From Gemmatimonadota bacterium (GTDB lineage: Bacteria; Latescibacterota; UBA2968), in contig JAPOXY010000124.1 in the NCBI GenBank assembly GCA_026706845.1, positions 1-32,171 of the forward strand: a stretch of DNA of 32,171 bases, in the 5' to 3' direction. The notes under the pieces were generated by a model that worked only from the letters and a program-made list of their open reading frames with translations, did no database searches and was not told the origin of the DNA. Positions within the stretch are counted from its first letter, which is position 1; each line of letters opens with the position of its first letter. This document shows, in pieces, positions 25,264 through 32,171 of this stretch. A program made the position numbers and the translations under genes.

Positions 25264-26382
25264 ATGAAGATTACAGATGTTAAGACCTATACTGCTGGGC
25301 AGGATGGCAGAAATTTTTTGTTTTGCAGGGTTTTTACGGATGAGGGGATCTATGGCGTGGGAGAGGCGACTGCATGGCCGAGTATTCAGACGGAGATTCA
25401 CCACAAGGCGAGCTTGATTATTGGCGAGGATCCCTTTAATATCGAGCGGTTGTGGAGCAAGATGTTTTTGCAAACCCACGGGATGTCGGGCATTGTGGGC
25501 GCGGGTGCGATTTCGGCGATTGAGATAGCGCTGTGGGATATTAAGGGGAAGGCGTTTAATATGCCGGTCTGGCAATTGCTGGGCGGTCGGATGCGCGAGC
25601 GGTTGCGGGTGTACACGCACGCGAATACGGCCGATTGCGCCAGGGAACTCGTGGATCAGGGCTTTACCGGTCTCAAGATGGGGGGAATTGAGCACTGCAT
25701 CCGCGATATTACGGCGATACGCAATGAGGTGGGGGACGATGTCGATATTATGGTCGATCTGCACGGCATGCCGTGGATGACGACGCGCGATGCGATTTCT
25801 ATGGGCCGGAGGCTCGAAGAATTTGGGGTGTTTTTTTACGAGGAACCGGTCGCGCCCGAGAATGTGGAGGCGCTTGCGCGCGTGTCCGAAGCGATCAATA
25901 TCCCCCTTGCTGCCGGGGAACGGCTCGCCTATATCTACGGTGCGCGCGAGCTTATTGAGCGCGAGATTGTGGATGTTATCCAGCCGGATGCCGGGCGGTT
26001 CGGGGGTCTGGCTCAGATGAAGAAGCTCGCGGGTATGGCCGAGGCACACTATATCCAGTTTGCGCCGCACGATGGGTCGCTGGGTCCGGTGGGGGAGATC
26101 GCGTCTATCCATTTGTGTGCGACGTTGCCAAATTTTTTGATCTGGGAGCACCGAACAGGCGATGTTCAGGCGCGGTATGAGGTGATGGCTCCGCAACCCG
26201 AGGTGGTCGATAGTTATATCGCAATTCCCGAGGGTCCGGGCCTGGGTGTTGATCTGGTGGATGAAGAGATCGAAAGATATGCGTGCGATCTGCTGGGCGG
26301 GCGTTCGTCCTATGCGGAGGATAATACGTATGACAGTCAGTACGTCTATGCGCGGTTCCCCCGAAAGCGCTGGTTGGGGTAA
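25264..26382 (+). CDS. Enolase-superfamily sugar-acid dehydratase (galactonate dehydratase-like)
   Basis: 372 residues. Metal ligands are D165 (VDLHG), E193 or E194 (FYEEP) and E219 (AAGER), as in the galactonate/gluconate dehydratase branch of mandelate-racemase-like enzymes. H269 in FAPHDGSLGP is the conserved C-terminal acid/base. H167 follows the first metal ligand as in this group, and K138 lies on the second barrel strand (GLKMG). The reaction is probably syn- or anti-dehydration of an aldonate to a 2-keto-3-deoxy acid. GGGGTGAGAGA precedes ATG 25264, 15 bases after the membrane-protein stop, so the three genes from 22161 are probably one operon. Confidence 0.9.
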   Translation: MKITDVKTYTAGQDGRNFLFCRVFTDEGIYGVGEATAWPSIQTEIHHKASLIIGEDPFNIERLWSKMFLQTHGMSGIVGAGAISAIEIALWDIKGKAFNMPVWQLLGGRMRERLRVYTHANTADCARELVDQGFTGLKMGGIEHCIRDITAIRNEVGDDVDIMVDLHGMPWMTTRDAISMGRRLEEFGVFFYEEPVAPENVEALARVSEAINIPLAAGERLAYIYGARELIEREIVDVIQPDAGRFGGLAQMKKLAGMAEAHYIQFAPHDGSLGPVGEIASIHLCATLPNFLIWEHRTGDVQARYEVMAPQPEVVDSYIAIPEGPGLGVDLVDEEIERYACDLLGGRSSYAEDNTYDSQYVYARFPRKRWLG

Positions 26383-26425
26383 GGGAGGGGACGATTCGTG
26401 ACAAATAGGGAAAAAGGGTTTACAA

Positions 26426-26695
26426 CTACTTCAACAAAATAGCCGCCATAAGGGTAATCCAACTGCCACACATAAGGGTAACAGTACACTTTTGCCAGCT
26501 TCGCGCTTCTCGCTGGTCTTCCTCATAGCGGTTTACAAAAGACCTTTGGTCTTCCTCATAGCGGTTTACAAAAGCCCTCTGGTCTTCCTCGTAGCGGTTC
26601 ACACGTTCTTGATTCTGCTCAATAAGCGTTTCCAATCTGATCAGCCGTTCCGCGTGTTGGCTTTGCCGGTCTCTTAATTCTGTAGTTTCGTTCAC
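26426..26695 (-). CDS. Small coiled-coil protein with 11-residue repeats and a C-terminal membrane segment
   Basis: 89 residues if it starts at GTG (26695-26693), which has AAAAGGAG five bases upstream. A TTG at 26722 in the same frame is less likely because it lies upstream of that ribosome site. The N-terminus (ERLIRLETLIEQNQERV) forms heptad-like helix. Three copies of NRYEEDQR-[A/S]-FV follow, encoded by a 33-bp tandem repeat, and then a hydrophobic tail (TVTLMCGSWITLMAAILL) ending in lysine. It is probably a tail-anchored helical protein. No known function. It converges with the plus-strand operon ending at 26382. Confidence 0.7.
   Translation of the reverse strand: MNETTELRDRQSQHAERLIRLETLIEQNQERVNRYEEDQRAFVNRYEEDQRSFVNRYEEDQREARSWQKCTVTLMCGSWITLMAAILLK
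26514..26612 (-). repeat. 33-bp in-frame tandem repeat, three copies
   Basis: Units begin at 26514, 26547 and 26580, each with TGGTCTTCCTC-TAGCGGTT-AC (plus strand). The first two are nearly identical and the third has diverged. The period of 33 keeps the frame of the small coiled-coil gene. Copy number could vary between strains. Confidence 0.85.
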
Positions 26696-26746
26696 ACATT
26701 CTCCTTTTACTTCAACACTCAAGCAAATATCAGGCCAAAAATGCGA

Positions 26747-26768
26747 TTATCACAAAATTGAGTGATAA
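26747..26768 (-). promoter_or_regulatory. Inverted repeat upstream of the coiled-coil gene
   Basis: TTATCAC (26747-26753) and GTGATAA (26762-26768) are perfect inverted copies around eight bases. It lies some 50 bases before the start codon on the minus strand, where an operator would sit. The remainder of 26769-26949 shows no supported gene; a 143-codon plus-strand frame there runs through the downstream terminator. Confidence 0.3.
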
Positions 26769-26949
26769 AAAGGTTCAAAAGAAGTTCATGCATCTCATTA
26801 TGCCTTCAATATGTAGTATTGCGGTCTTGTTTACAACTTGAATTTGTGGATCGCCTGTTGAAGCGGGGATGGAGGAGCGTAGGCGTTGGCGGTGAGAGTG
26901 TATATTTTGAGCGATGGATGAGGGTTATGTTGAAAGATCTGTTCCTTCA

Positions 26950-26986
26950 AAAGCCTCGTTGGCAATTTGACCAACGAGGCTTTTTT
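26950..26986 (-). terminator. Strong terminator, downstream of the minus-strand operon (bidirectional)
   Basis: AAAGCCTCGTTGG (26950-26962) pairs perfectly with CCAACGAGGCTTT (26971-26983), a 13-bp stem with an 8-base loop. The minus-strand operon ends at 27023, just upstream in its own direction, and meets TTTT after the stem. The plus strand has six T's (26981-26986), so it can stop transcription from both sides. Confidence 0.88.
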
Positions 26987-27022
26987 GGATTCTTTAATTT
27001 GATAGACGATATTGCGCTCCGC

Positions 27023-28192
27023 TCAAATTTCGATCACGGTCTGCGCCTGGATTCGGTCCCAGTCGATTTTTCGCCCGAGTCCGGGCGTTTGTGGGACGTA
27101 CATGTAGCCGTCTCTGACTTCTGTCGTTTCTTCGATCAAGCCAGCAAAGGCCGACGCGAGGGATCTGTCTGCGCCCGTGGGTGGCCAGGCTGAGACTTCC
27201 CACCAGTCGTCGTTTCGGACCGCGGCTACGACGTGGGGATTTCCCCCGTGGCAGTTCAGTCCAAACATTTCCGCGAGGTTGGCCAATTTCATCTGTCCGG
27301 TGATTCCGAGTCCTGTTTGGCGCACGATGTCTATGGCGCCGATTGACAGGTACGGTGCGGCGAGATAGGGGTTGCCCTGGATTGATTCCAATGCCATTAC
27401 TGGAAGGTCGATTGCGTCTGACAGCCGCTTCAGGCCGTTGATGTCGAATTCCTGCAGGGGTTCTTCGATCCAGAGATAATTCAGTTCTTCGAGTCCGCGT
27501 CCGACTACGATTGCATCTTCGACGGAGTATTGTTGTACCGGGTCGTGCATGAGCACCATGTCGTCGCCTACGAGGTCCCGGATGTCTTTGGCGAGCGCGA
27601 GGTTGGTTTCCACACCGAGCATGGAGTGGTCTTTGAAGCCTTTGTATCCTTCGTCAACAGCCCGTTGGGCAGATTTTAGCGTGTCTTCGTATGGTATGCC
27701 GGTTTCGGTGAGGTAGGCGGGGACGCGATTCCGAAAGCCACCGAGCAATTTGTGGACGGGTAATTGTGCGTGAAGACCCGCCAGGTCCCAGAGGAGGGAG
27801 TCGATGAGGGCGAGCGGAATGGTGGATGCCATGTGGAAATATCGCCGCGCCATCCACATTTTGTGCCACATATACTCCCGGTCCAGCGCGTCCGTGCCTG
27901 TGATTTCCGGTTCCCACTGTACTTTGAATGTGCGCGCTGCCCATTCGAGGTCTTCCTGTGCCCAGCCTGTGGAAAAAATACCGCAGGTTTCCAGGTTTGC
28001 ATCTGTGCGGATGCGAAGCAGGGTGAGGTAAGCCGGCCTTTTTGTGAGTTGAATTCCCTCGCCTTGAAAGAGTCGGTGACCAAATCGCACTTTGTGCGCG
28101 CCGGGATATTCCCGCATGGTGCGCAATGGTCGCCATTCCGGGGTTACGGGTTCGCTTTTCAGGATCAGAAAGTCGATTGCTTCAATTTTCAT
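27023..28192 (-). CDS. Enolase-superfamily protein (mandelate racemase/muconate lactonizing enzyme family)
   Basis: 389 residues. Predicted metal ligands are D217 (LMHDP), E243 (WIEEP) and E269 (ALES). K184 and K187 lie in GYKGFKDH on the second barrel strand, and H315 in LNCHGGNP is the probable C-terminal base. HDP with FKDH is seen in uncharacterised branches close to glucarate/galactonate-type dehydratases. It is probably a sugar-acid dehydratase or racemase; substrate not assignable. AGGAGG lies just upstream of ATG 28192. It is the last gene of a closely packed minus-strand block and is followed by a strong terminator. Confidence 0.88.
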   Translation of the reverse strand: MKIEAIDFLILKSEPVTPEWRPLRTMREYPGAHKVRFGHRLFQGEGIQLTKRPAYLTLLRIRTDANLETCGIFSTGWAQEDLEWAARTFKVQWEPEITGTDALDREYMWHKMWMARRYFHMASTIPLALIDSLLWDLAGLHAQLPVHKLLGGFRNRVPAYLTETGIPYEDTLKSAQRAVDEGYKGFKDHSMLGVETNLALAKDIRDLVGDDMVLMHDPVQQYSVEDAIVVGRGLEELNYLWIEEPLQEFDINGLKRLSDAIDLPVMALESIQGNPYLAAPYLSIGAIDIVRQTGLGITGQMKLANLAEMFGLNCHGGNPHVVAAVRNDDWWEVSAWPPTGADRSLASAFAGLIEETTEVRDGYMYVPQTPGLGRKIDWDRIQAQTVIEI

Positions 28193-28204
28193 GGCGTTAT
28201 CCTC

Positions 28205-28945
28205 CTATTTTCCTACTGAGCCGAAATATACGGCAAGATGTTCGACGCCGTCGAGTTTGAGCGTCCGATTTAATTCGTCGTCGTTGAATGCCGCACTGGT
28301 GCATGCGCGGCAGTTTACGGCCATGGCGCCCAGGTACAGGTTCTGTCCCACATGGCCGGCATCGAGGTGGATGTAGCGATACCCCCGGTCGCCGTAGCGC
28401 CAGGTCATTCGCGTGGCTACTGTTGTCCAGATGAATGTGGCGGCACTTGTCTGGATCAGTTCCGGTTGCAAGGTGGTGTTGGCAATTCTTTCGCCAATTT
28501 CGTCTGATTGGTCGATTATTCCCAGTTTGTGTCCCATAGATAGGTACCGGTATAACCCGCGGTCCAATCCTTCCACGTTGTTCGTTATGATATAGGTTTC
28601 AAATGCATGGCGCGCACCCGCCGATGGTACGGTGCGAAATGTTTCGCCCTGTTCAAATTCTTTTACGCCCTGTGTTGCCCAGAGTAAGTAGGTTAGCTCG
28701 TTCAGTGTGATGGGGTCGTCGAAGAATACGCGCTCGCTTTTGCGCTCGTCTATGGCCTGGCGCAGGTCGATTTGCGTTGTTTCGATCTGCGCGGGTTCGG
28801 GCAGGTCTATTGTTTCTCCCTGGTAATGCAATTCGGGCATGGGCGGTGGTTCTCTGCGCGCTTGCCCGGTTGGGCCTAAATTTTTAAACTGTGTGCGCCG
28901 CATGAATTCCGGTCCCGCTTGTGGTCGTCGTTTGCGTTTTGCCAT
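28205..28945 (-). CDS. SagB/ThcOx-type flavin oxidoreductase (nitroreductase fold)
   Basis: 246 residues. The motif order SERVFFDDPITLNELTYLLWATQGV, RTVPSAGARHAFETYIITNNVEGLDRGLYRYL, and DAGHVGQNLYLGAMAV fits the SagB/ThcOx dehydrogenase subfamily of FMN-dependent nitroreductases. In peptide-toxin clusters such enzymes oxidise azolines to azoles. Here no YcaO cyclodehydratase or precursor peptide is visible, so it probably belongs to the many stand-alone members of unknown substrate. The ATG begins directly after the TAA of the upstream beta-helix gene, with GGAGAGGA inside that gene's end. Confidence 0.88.
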   Translation of the reverse strand: MAKRKRRPQAGPEFMRRTQFKNLGPTGQARREPPPMPELHYQGETIDLPEPAQIETTQIDLRQAIDERKSERVFFDDPITLNELTYLLWATQGVKEFEQGETFRTVPSAGARHAFETYIITNNVEGLDRGLYRYLSMGHKLGIIDQSDEIGERIANTTLQPELIQTSAATFIWTTVATRMTWRYGDRGYRYIHLDAGHVGQNLYLGAMAVNCRACTSAAFNDDELNRTLKLDGVEHLAVYFGSVGK

Positions 28946-30538
28946 TTAATTTTCCTCTCCGATTTGTGCGCCTATTGCTTTTACGGCTTCTATGCCCAGG
29001 CGGTCTTCGAGTTGTTTTAAGTACAGACTGCGCGGAACTACTTTTTGTCCGTGCGATTCCCAGTGTCCATCTTCGCGTTTGTACCGACCGTTTCGTTTCT
29101 CGCCGATGCAGCCGATGGCGTAATTTTGCGATGTTGGGGGTTTTTGTAAGATAAAGCTCTCTGCCTCGCAGTTCCACAATACTTTTTGCGCGCCCGCCCA
29201 TCCGTGGCCAGTGCCCGAACTTTGCCGGTCCTGTACGTTGATGGCGTTGCCGTTTACGATTATGTTGTCAAATAGGGTGCAAACAGACCAGCGGTGATGG
29301 GGTCCGGTGTCGGCGTGCGCGATGTCCGCTACGCAATCTACAAATGCATTTGGTCCCGGTACGCGGGCGTGTAGTACATAATCGTGGCGCCCCCGCCGGG
29401 TATAACACCGTTGTACGAGGGATAGTTGTCCGTGGATGGGGAAGGAGTAGCGTCGCGATCCAGTGATTTTTGATACGGGGTCAAGACACTGGCTATCCTG
29501 CACGGTCATCCATTTTGCCTGGTTGCCAATGGTTACACATGCATAGCCAAAGTGAACTGAGGTGATATTGCGCGCCCACGCATTTTTTACACAGGAGAAT
29601 ACGACGAAGTTCCAGGCGTGGTCTTCGTCGATGTATTCGTTTTCTCGCCGAGGATCCTTTTTTTCTTTATCAAATTCCGATACGCCGCGCAAGTTTTCGA
29701 TGCCGACCTTTTCAATGCGCCCGGGGTATTCGTATTTGTAAATTGATCCGCCGCCGTATTCGCGTTCTATCGCGTTGCCCATTGGCGCATCGATTGTTAT
29801 CTGATTGCCTTTTATGGCTGTTATGGTGCGGTCAAAGTGAAAGTCGTAGGAGCTTGGTTTCCATTGCCTAACTCCGGGATGTTTCATTTCTATGCGGTCC
29901 ATGCCTATGGCCGCGATCCACTTTGCGGTGCTGGGGCGATGTACGATGATGTCATCGCCGGGTGCAAAATTCGAAGCATCTACTATAGAAAATATTTTTG
30001 CGCCTACGGGAACATAATTATCTACAATTGCCTGTCGCGTGTTTTCTATTTCTCGCGGTCTGCGTCCCTGGCCTTTAAATTCGATCAATGTGCGCTTTCC
30101 TTTTCCCGTTGCGATCAATACTGTGCCGTTTTCATCTGCGCCCTGACCGCGGAGTACGACGCCGCTTGTCCGAATGTGCAGGGTTCCGCCTATCCGATAT
30201 TTTCCGCGTTCGAGTAACAGGGTTCCGCGAAATCCATTGGCGTCCGGTGTGCGCGCAGATACGTCGTCAATTGCCGCTTGTAATCGCGCTGTGTCGTCTC
30301 CTTCGGCTTGGGGTTGAACGGTCAATACGACGGGTACATCTGGTAGTGCCACACCACCACCCATGTACCCGCAGTGCGAGAAGTCCGGGATTATGTTGCC
30401 TTTTTCGTCCGGTACATAGACCAGTCGGCCATCAGGTCCCGGGTACACTAATTTGCTGTAGTTTTCCTCTGCCCACGCGGTTGTGGCGCAGGAGAGAAAT
30501 ACGCACAGTACGACGATAAAGCTCAGTAGATCAATCAT
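28946..30538 (-). CDS. Secreted right-handed beta-helix (pectate-lyase-superfamily) protein
   Basis: 530 residues with a signal peptide (LLSFIVVLCVFLSCATTAWAE). After about 65 residues comes the start of the beta-helix domain (EGDDTARLQAAIDDVSA), then ridged coils such as GTLLLERGKYRIGGTLHI and SGVVLRGQG that recur to about residue 470. This pattern is shared by pectate lyases, polysaccharide lyases and phage-type tail enzymes. It likely binds or cleaves an acidic polysaccharide outside the cytoplasm. No catalytic residues can be assigned with confidence. AAGGAG precedes ATG 30538, 12 bases after the stop of the HsdR-like gene. Confidence 0.82.
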   Translation of the reverse strand: MIDLLSFIVVLCVFLSCATTAWAEENYSKLVYPGPDGRLVYVPDEKGNIIPDFSHCGYMGGGVALPDVPVVLTVQPQAEGDDTARLQAAIDDVSARTPDANGFRGTLLLERGKYRIGGTLHIRTSGVVLRGQGADENGTVLIATGKGKRTLIEFKGQGRRPREIENTRQAIVDNYVPVGAKIFSIVDASNFAPGDDIIVHRPSTAKWIAAIGMDRIEMKHPGVRQWKPSSYDFHFDRTITAIKGNQITIDAPMGNAIEREYGGGSIYKYEYPGRIEKVGIENLRGVSEFDKEKKDPRRENEYIDEDHAWNFVVFSCVKNAWARNITSVHFGYACVTIGNQAKWMTVQDSQCLDPVSKITGSRRYSFPIHGQLSLVQRCYTRRGRHDYVLHARVPGPNAFVDCVADIAHADTGPHHRWSVCTLFDNIIVNGNAINVQDRQSSGTGHGWAGAQKVLWNCEAESFILQKPPTSQNYAIGCIGEKRNGRYKREDGHWESHGQKVVPRSLYLKQLEDRLGIEAVKAIGAQIGEEN

Positions 30539-30550
30539 AGGATCTCCTTT

Positions 30551-31006
30551 TTATGTTATATCTCCATATCGCGGTAGTGTGTCTATGAATCGATATGCGT
30601 TGTTTTTTCGATCAATTGCACAGCAATAGTGTTGCAGGCCATTCGTCACAATGAGGTAGGTGGCCTGTACGACTGTGTTGTATCGCCCGATCTGGTCAAA
30701 GACCTGTTGGGTGATTTTTATTTCTGGGGCTTTGCATTCTGCCATTAGAAGTGCTTTTCCCTTTGCGTCATATACGAGTACATCGGCGCGACACTGCATG
30801 CCCTGAAATACAAATCCGGTTTCGATTGCGGTGCGTCCCTGCGGGTAGCCCAGTCCTTCGATCAAGTATCGCACAAAATTCTGGCGCACCCATTCTTCAG
30901 GGGTTAATACCACGTATTTTTGACGGAGGGGATCTAAGATCATTGCGCTTCCGTCGCGGTTTGCGATGTCAAATGTGGATGAGGTTGGGAAATTCAGCTT
31001 TTGCAT
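30551..31006 (-). CDS. Stand-alone type I restriction HsdR N-terminal domain protein
   Basis: 151 residues, corresponding only to the PD-(D/E)xK nuclease-fold domain found at the start of type I restriction R subunits. The catalytic pattern is RADVLVYD (D75), then AECKAP (E90, K92) and Q105 in the following helix. No helicase, specificity or methylase genes are nearby, so it is not a restriction system as it stands. Stand-alone copies of this size are common in several phyla and have no settled role. ATG 31006 is chosen because GAGGGA (31017-31022, plus coordinates) precedes it. Longer frames reach into the neighbouring permease gene. Confidence 0.82.
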   Translation of the reverse strand: MQKLNFPTSSTFDIANRDGSAMILDPLRQKYVVLTPEEWVRQNFVRYLIEGLGYPQGRTAIETGFVFQGMQCRADVLVYDAKGKALLMAECKAPEIKITQQVFDQIGRYNTVVQATYLIVTNGLQHYCCAIDRKNNAYRFIDTLPRYGDIT

Positions 31007-31011
31007 GGTGT

Positions 31012-32171
31012 TTATTCCCTCAATGCCACGATGGGCGCAAGTGAGGCGGCTTTGCGGGCGGGCAAGAGGGCGAATGCGAAGCACAGGCCTACAGATGCGA
31101 GAGAGATGTATGCAAAATCAATGGCGAGCATTTTTACGGGTAGTGCCTGAATGATGTAAATTTGACCGGGGAGTTTGATCCATTCAAATGTCTGTTGCGA
31201 CCAGCACAGGAGATATCCAATTGCATTGCCAAAGACGACGCCTGTCAGGCCAACGCCCAGGCCCTTGAGTGTGAAGATTTTGCCAATTGCACGCGGCGTT
31301 GCGCCCATGGCTTTTAATATGCCGATGTCGCGCTGCCTGTCGCCCACTGTCATGGTCAAGATGCTGACGATGTTGAATCCGGCTACCATTACGATGAGAC
31401 ACAGTACCAGGGAGCTAAACCATTTTTCCAGGCGGATGGATGCGTACAGGTTGCGGTGCGTGTCCATCCAGGTTATGACGTCAAAATCTGTTCCTGTGGG
31501 AAGGGTGGGTGCGATGCGATGTGCTTCAAATGGCTCGGCGAGTCGGATCTGGATGCCCGAGATCTGGTCTCGCCATCCCAGGTCGCGTTGTGCCGCTTCG
31601 AGCGATACAAATGCGAGTGCAGAGTCGAGTTCTTCCAGGCCCGTGTGAAATATGGCGGTTACTTTGTAGGGCCATAACTGCGGTTGTTGTCCCATTAAGA
31701 CTTCTTTGGGTACCAATCCCAGCATGATTTCGGTGCCGATTACTGCGCCGAGCCGATCAGCGAGTACGCGGCCAATGGCTGTGCCATATACTTTGGCGCG
31801 TCTGGTAGTAGGCGTGATTTGATCGGGGTCGGGTGGTTGAATGTTCAGGTCGAGATCGCCTGCCCATAAGTGCGCATTCAGGTCTGTAATTTTTGCCAAT
31901 TGTGTGGCTTCTATTCCCCGCACGGCTACGCCAGCTTGAATCATTTCACCGCCAGGGGGACGCCGGAGCGCAAATCCTTCGGTTGATATAAAAGGTGCTG
32001 CTGCGCGTACAGAGGCCTGTTTTTCCAGTTGTCCGATTTGTTCCCCGGTGGGCGACATGGGCTGTGCATGAGGTTTTTGTACGACGATATGCGGGCTTAC
32101 GCTCAACAGGCTGTCCACCGAACCGGCCGTGGAGTTCTTCCGCGGCATCGACACGGTGGTCCTGGCCGGCG
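31012..32171 (-). CDS. LolC/LolE-family lipoprotein-releasing ABC transporter permease, N-terminus missing or replaced
   Basis: At least ~370 residues, open to the window edge. It has the periplasmic domain of LolC/E permeases (LLSVSPHIVV near the start; GTAIGRVLADRLGAVIGTEIML; WMDTHRNLYASIRLEKW). FtsX-type helices follow (VAGFNIVSILTMTVGDRQRDIGILKAMGA; GLTGVVFGNAIGYLLC), and the protein ends PARKAASLAPIVALRE. It would extract lipoproteins from the inner membrane for transport to the outer membrane. The expected first membrane helix should lie just before LLSVSPHIVV. It is absent, and the sequence beyond about 32110 looks foreign. TAA at 31012 is five bases before the HsdR-like start. Confidence 0.85.
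   Translation of the reverse strand, partial: PARTTVSMPRKNSTAGSVDSLLSVSPHIVVQKPHAQPMSPTGEQIGQLEKQASVRAAAPFISTEGFALRRPPGGEMIQAGVAVRGIEATQLAKITDLNAHLWAGDLDLNIQPPDPDQITPTTRRAKVYGTAIGRVLADRLGAVIGTEIMLGLVPKEVLMGQQPQLWPYKVTAIFHTGLEELDSALAFVSLEAAQRDLGWRDQISGIQIRLAEPFEAHRIAPTLPTGTDFDVITWMDTHRNLYASIRLEKWFSSLVLCLIVMVAGFNIVSILTMTVGDRQRDIGILKAMGATPRAIGKIFTLKGLGVGLTGVVFGNAIGYLLCWSQQTFEWIKLPGQIYIIQALPVKMLAIDFAYISLASVGLCFAFALLPARKAASLAPIVALRE
32111..32171. other. Terminal 61 bases of unlike composition (possible misjoin)
   Basis: 43 of 61 bases are G or C (70%), against 33 of 60 (55%) just before. Read on the plus strand, the 20 codons from 32111 (LSTEPAVEFFRGIDTVVLAG) have G or C in the third position in 19 cases, like a high-GC gene. 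On the minus strand it replaces the conserved membrane helix expected upstream in LolC/E. Either the contig end is chimeric or the permease is disrupted here. Confidence 0.5.

Noticed and set aside
24472-26196. 574-codon minus-strand frame opposite the DUF6785-like and dehydratase genes
   Set aside because: Same antisense artefact; the plus-strand proteins show family motifs throughout.
26514-26612. CRISPR array
   Set aside because: The 33-bp units are directly adjacent with no spacers and encode an in-frame peptide repeat.
26762-27193. 143-codon plus-strand frame
   Set aside because: It runs through the terminator hairpin at 26950-26986 and into the 3' end of a well-supported minus-strand gene.
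28205-28945. Azole-peptide (RiPP) biosynthesis cluster
   Set aside because: The SagB-type enzyme has no YcaO protein, precursor peptide or dedicated exporter nearby.
30551-31006. Type I restriction-modification locus
   Set aside because: Only the small HsdR N-terminal domain is present; no helicase, methylase or specificity gene in the window.

Overview
The window looks like a fragment of a Gram-negative bacterium's chromosome with ordinary, moderately GC-rich coding sequence. An outer-membrane porin and a LolC/LolE-type permease point to two membranes. The gene mix (enolase-superfamily enzymes, phytanoyl-CoA-dioxygenase-type proteins, a large DUF6785-like membrane protein, secreted proteins ending in dockerin-like 'DxDGNG...DF' repeats, a short coiled-coil protein with in-frame repeats) is typical of uncultured environmental lineages such as Latescibacterota or Poribacteria. 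That placement is inference from gene style; no marker gene is present.

Layout. Bases 1-648 hold the 3' end of a sigma-54 activator. A terminator-like palindrome and a consensus sigma-54 promoter follow, then a 925-residue secreted vanadium-haloperoxidase-like protein (922-3699). Bases 3700-4441 are gene-poor, with a decayed domain remnant, two hairpins and a pair of inverted repeats. A small island with C/G-ending codons follows (4442-6365): HAD hydrolase, CysO/MoaD-like ubiquitin-fold protein with an unusual Gly-Gly-Ile end, a broken reading frame, a phosphoribosyltransferase-like protein and a 31-residue membrane peptide.

Bases 6599-17977 are one co-directional urea-use cluster: urtA, an outer-membrane beta-barrel, urtB, urtC, urtD, urtE, a fused urease gamma-beta gene, ureC, ureF, ureG and ureD. 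Together these would carry urea across both membranes and hydrolyse it to ammonia. No ureE is present, but UreG has a histidine-rich N-terminus that could carry nickel.

Bases 18212-26382 (+) carry two sets of catabolic or oxidative genes separated by a clear terminator and a good promoter. The first is an enolase-superfamily protein lacking the usual catalytic lysines, two different Fe(II)/2-oxoglutarate oxygenases and an Ldh-family dehydrogenase. The second is a mannonate-dehydratase-like protein, a DUF6785-like membrane protein and a sugar-acid dehydratase-like enolase homologue. A converging minus-strand block (26426-32171) holds a small repeat protein, a third enolase homologue, a SagB-type oxidoreductase, a secreted beta-helix protein, a stand-alone HsdR N-terminal nuclease-fold protein and a LolC/E-like permease. 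The last five are packed like one operon. The final ~60 bases change composition abruptly and may be a misjoin.
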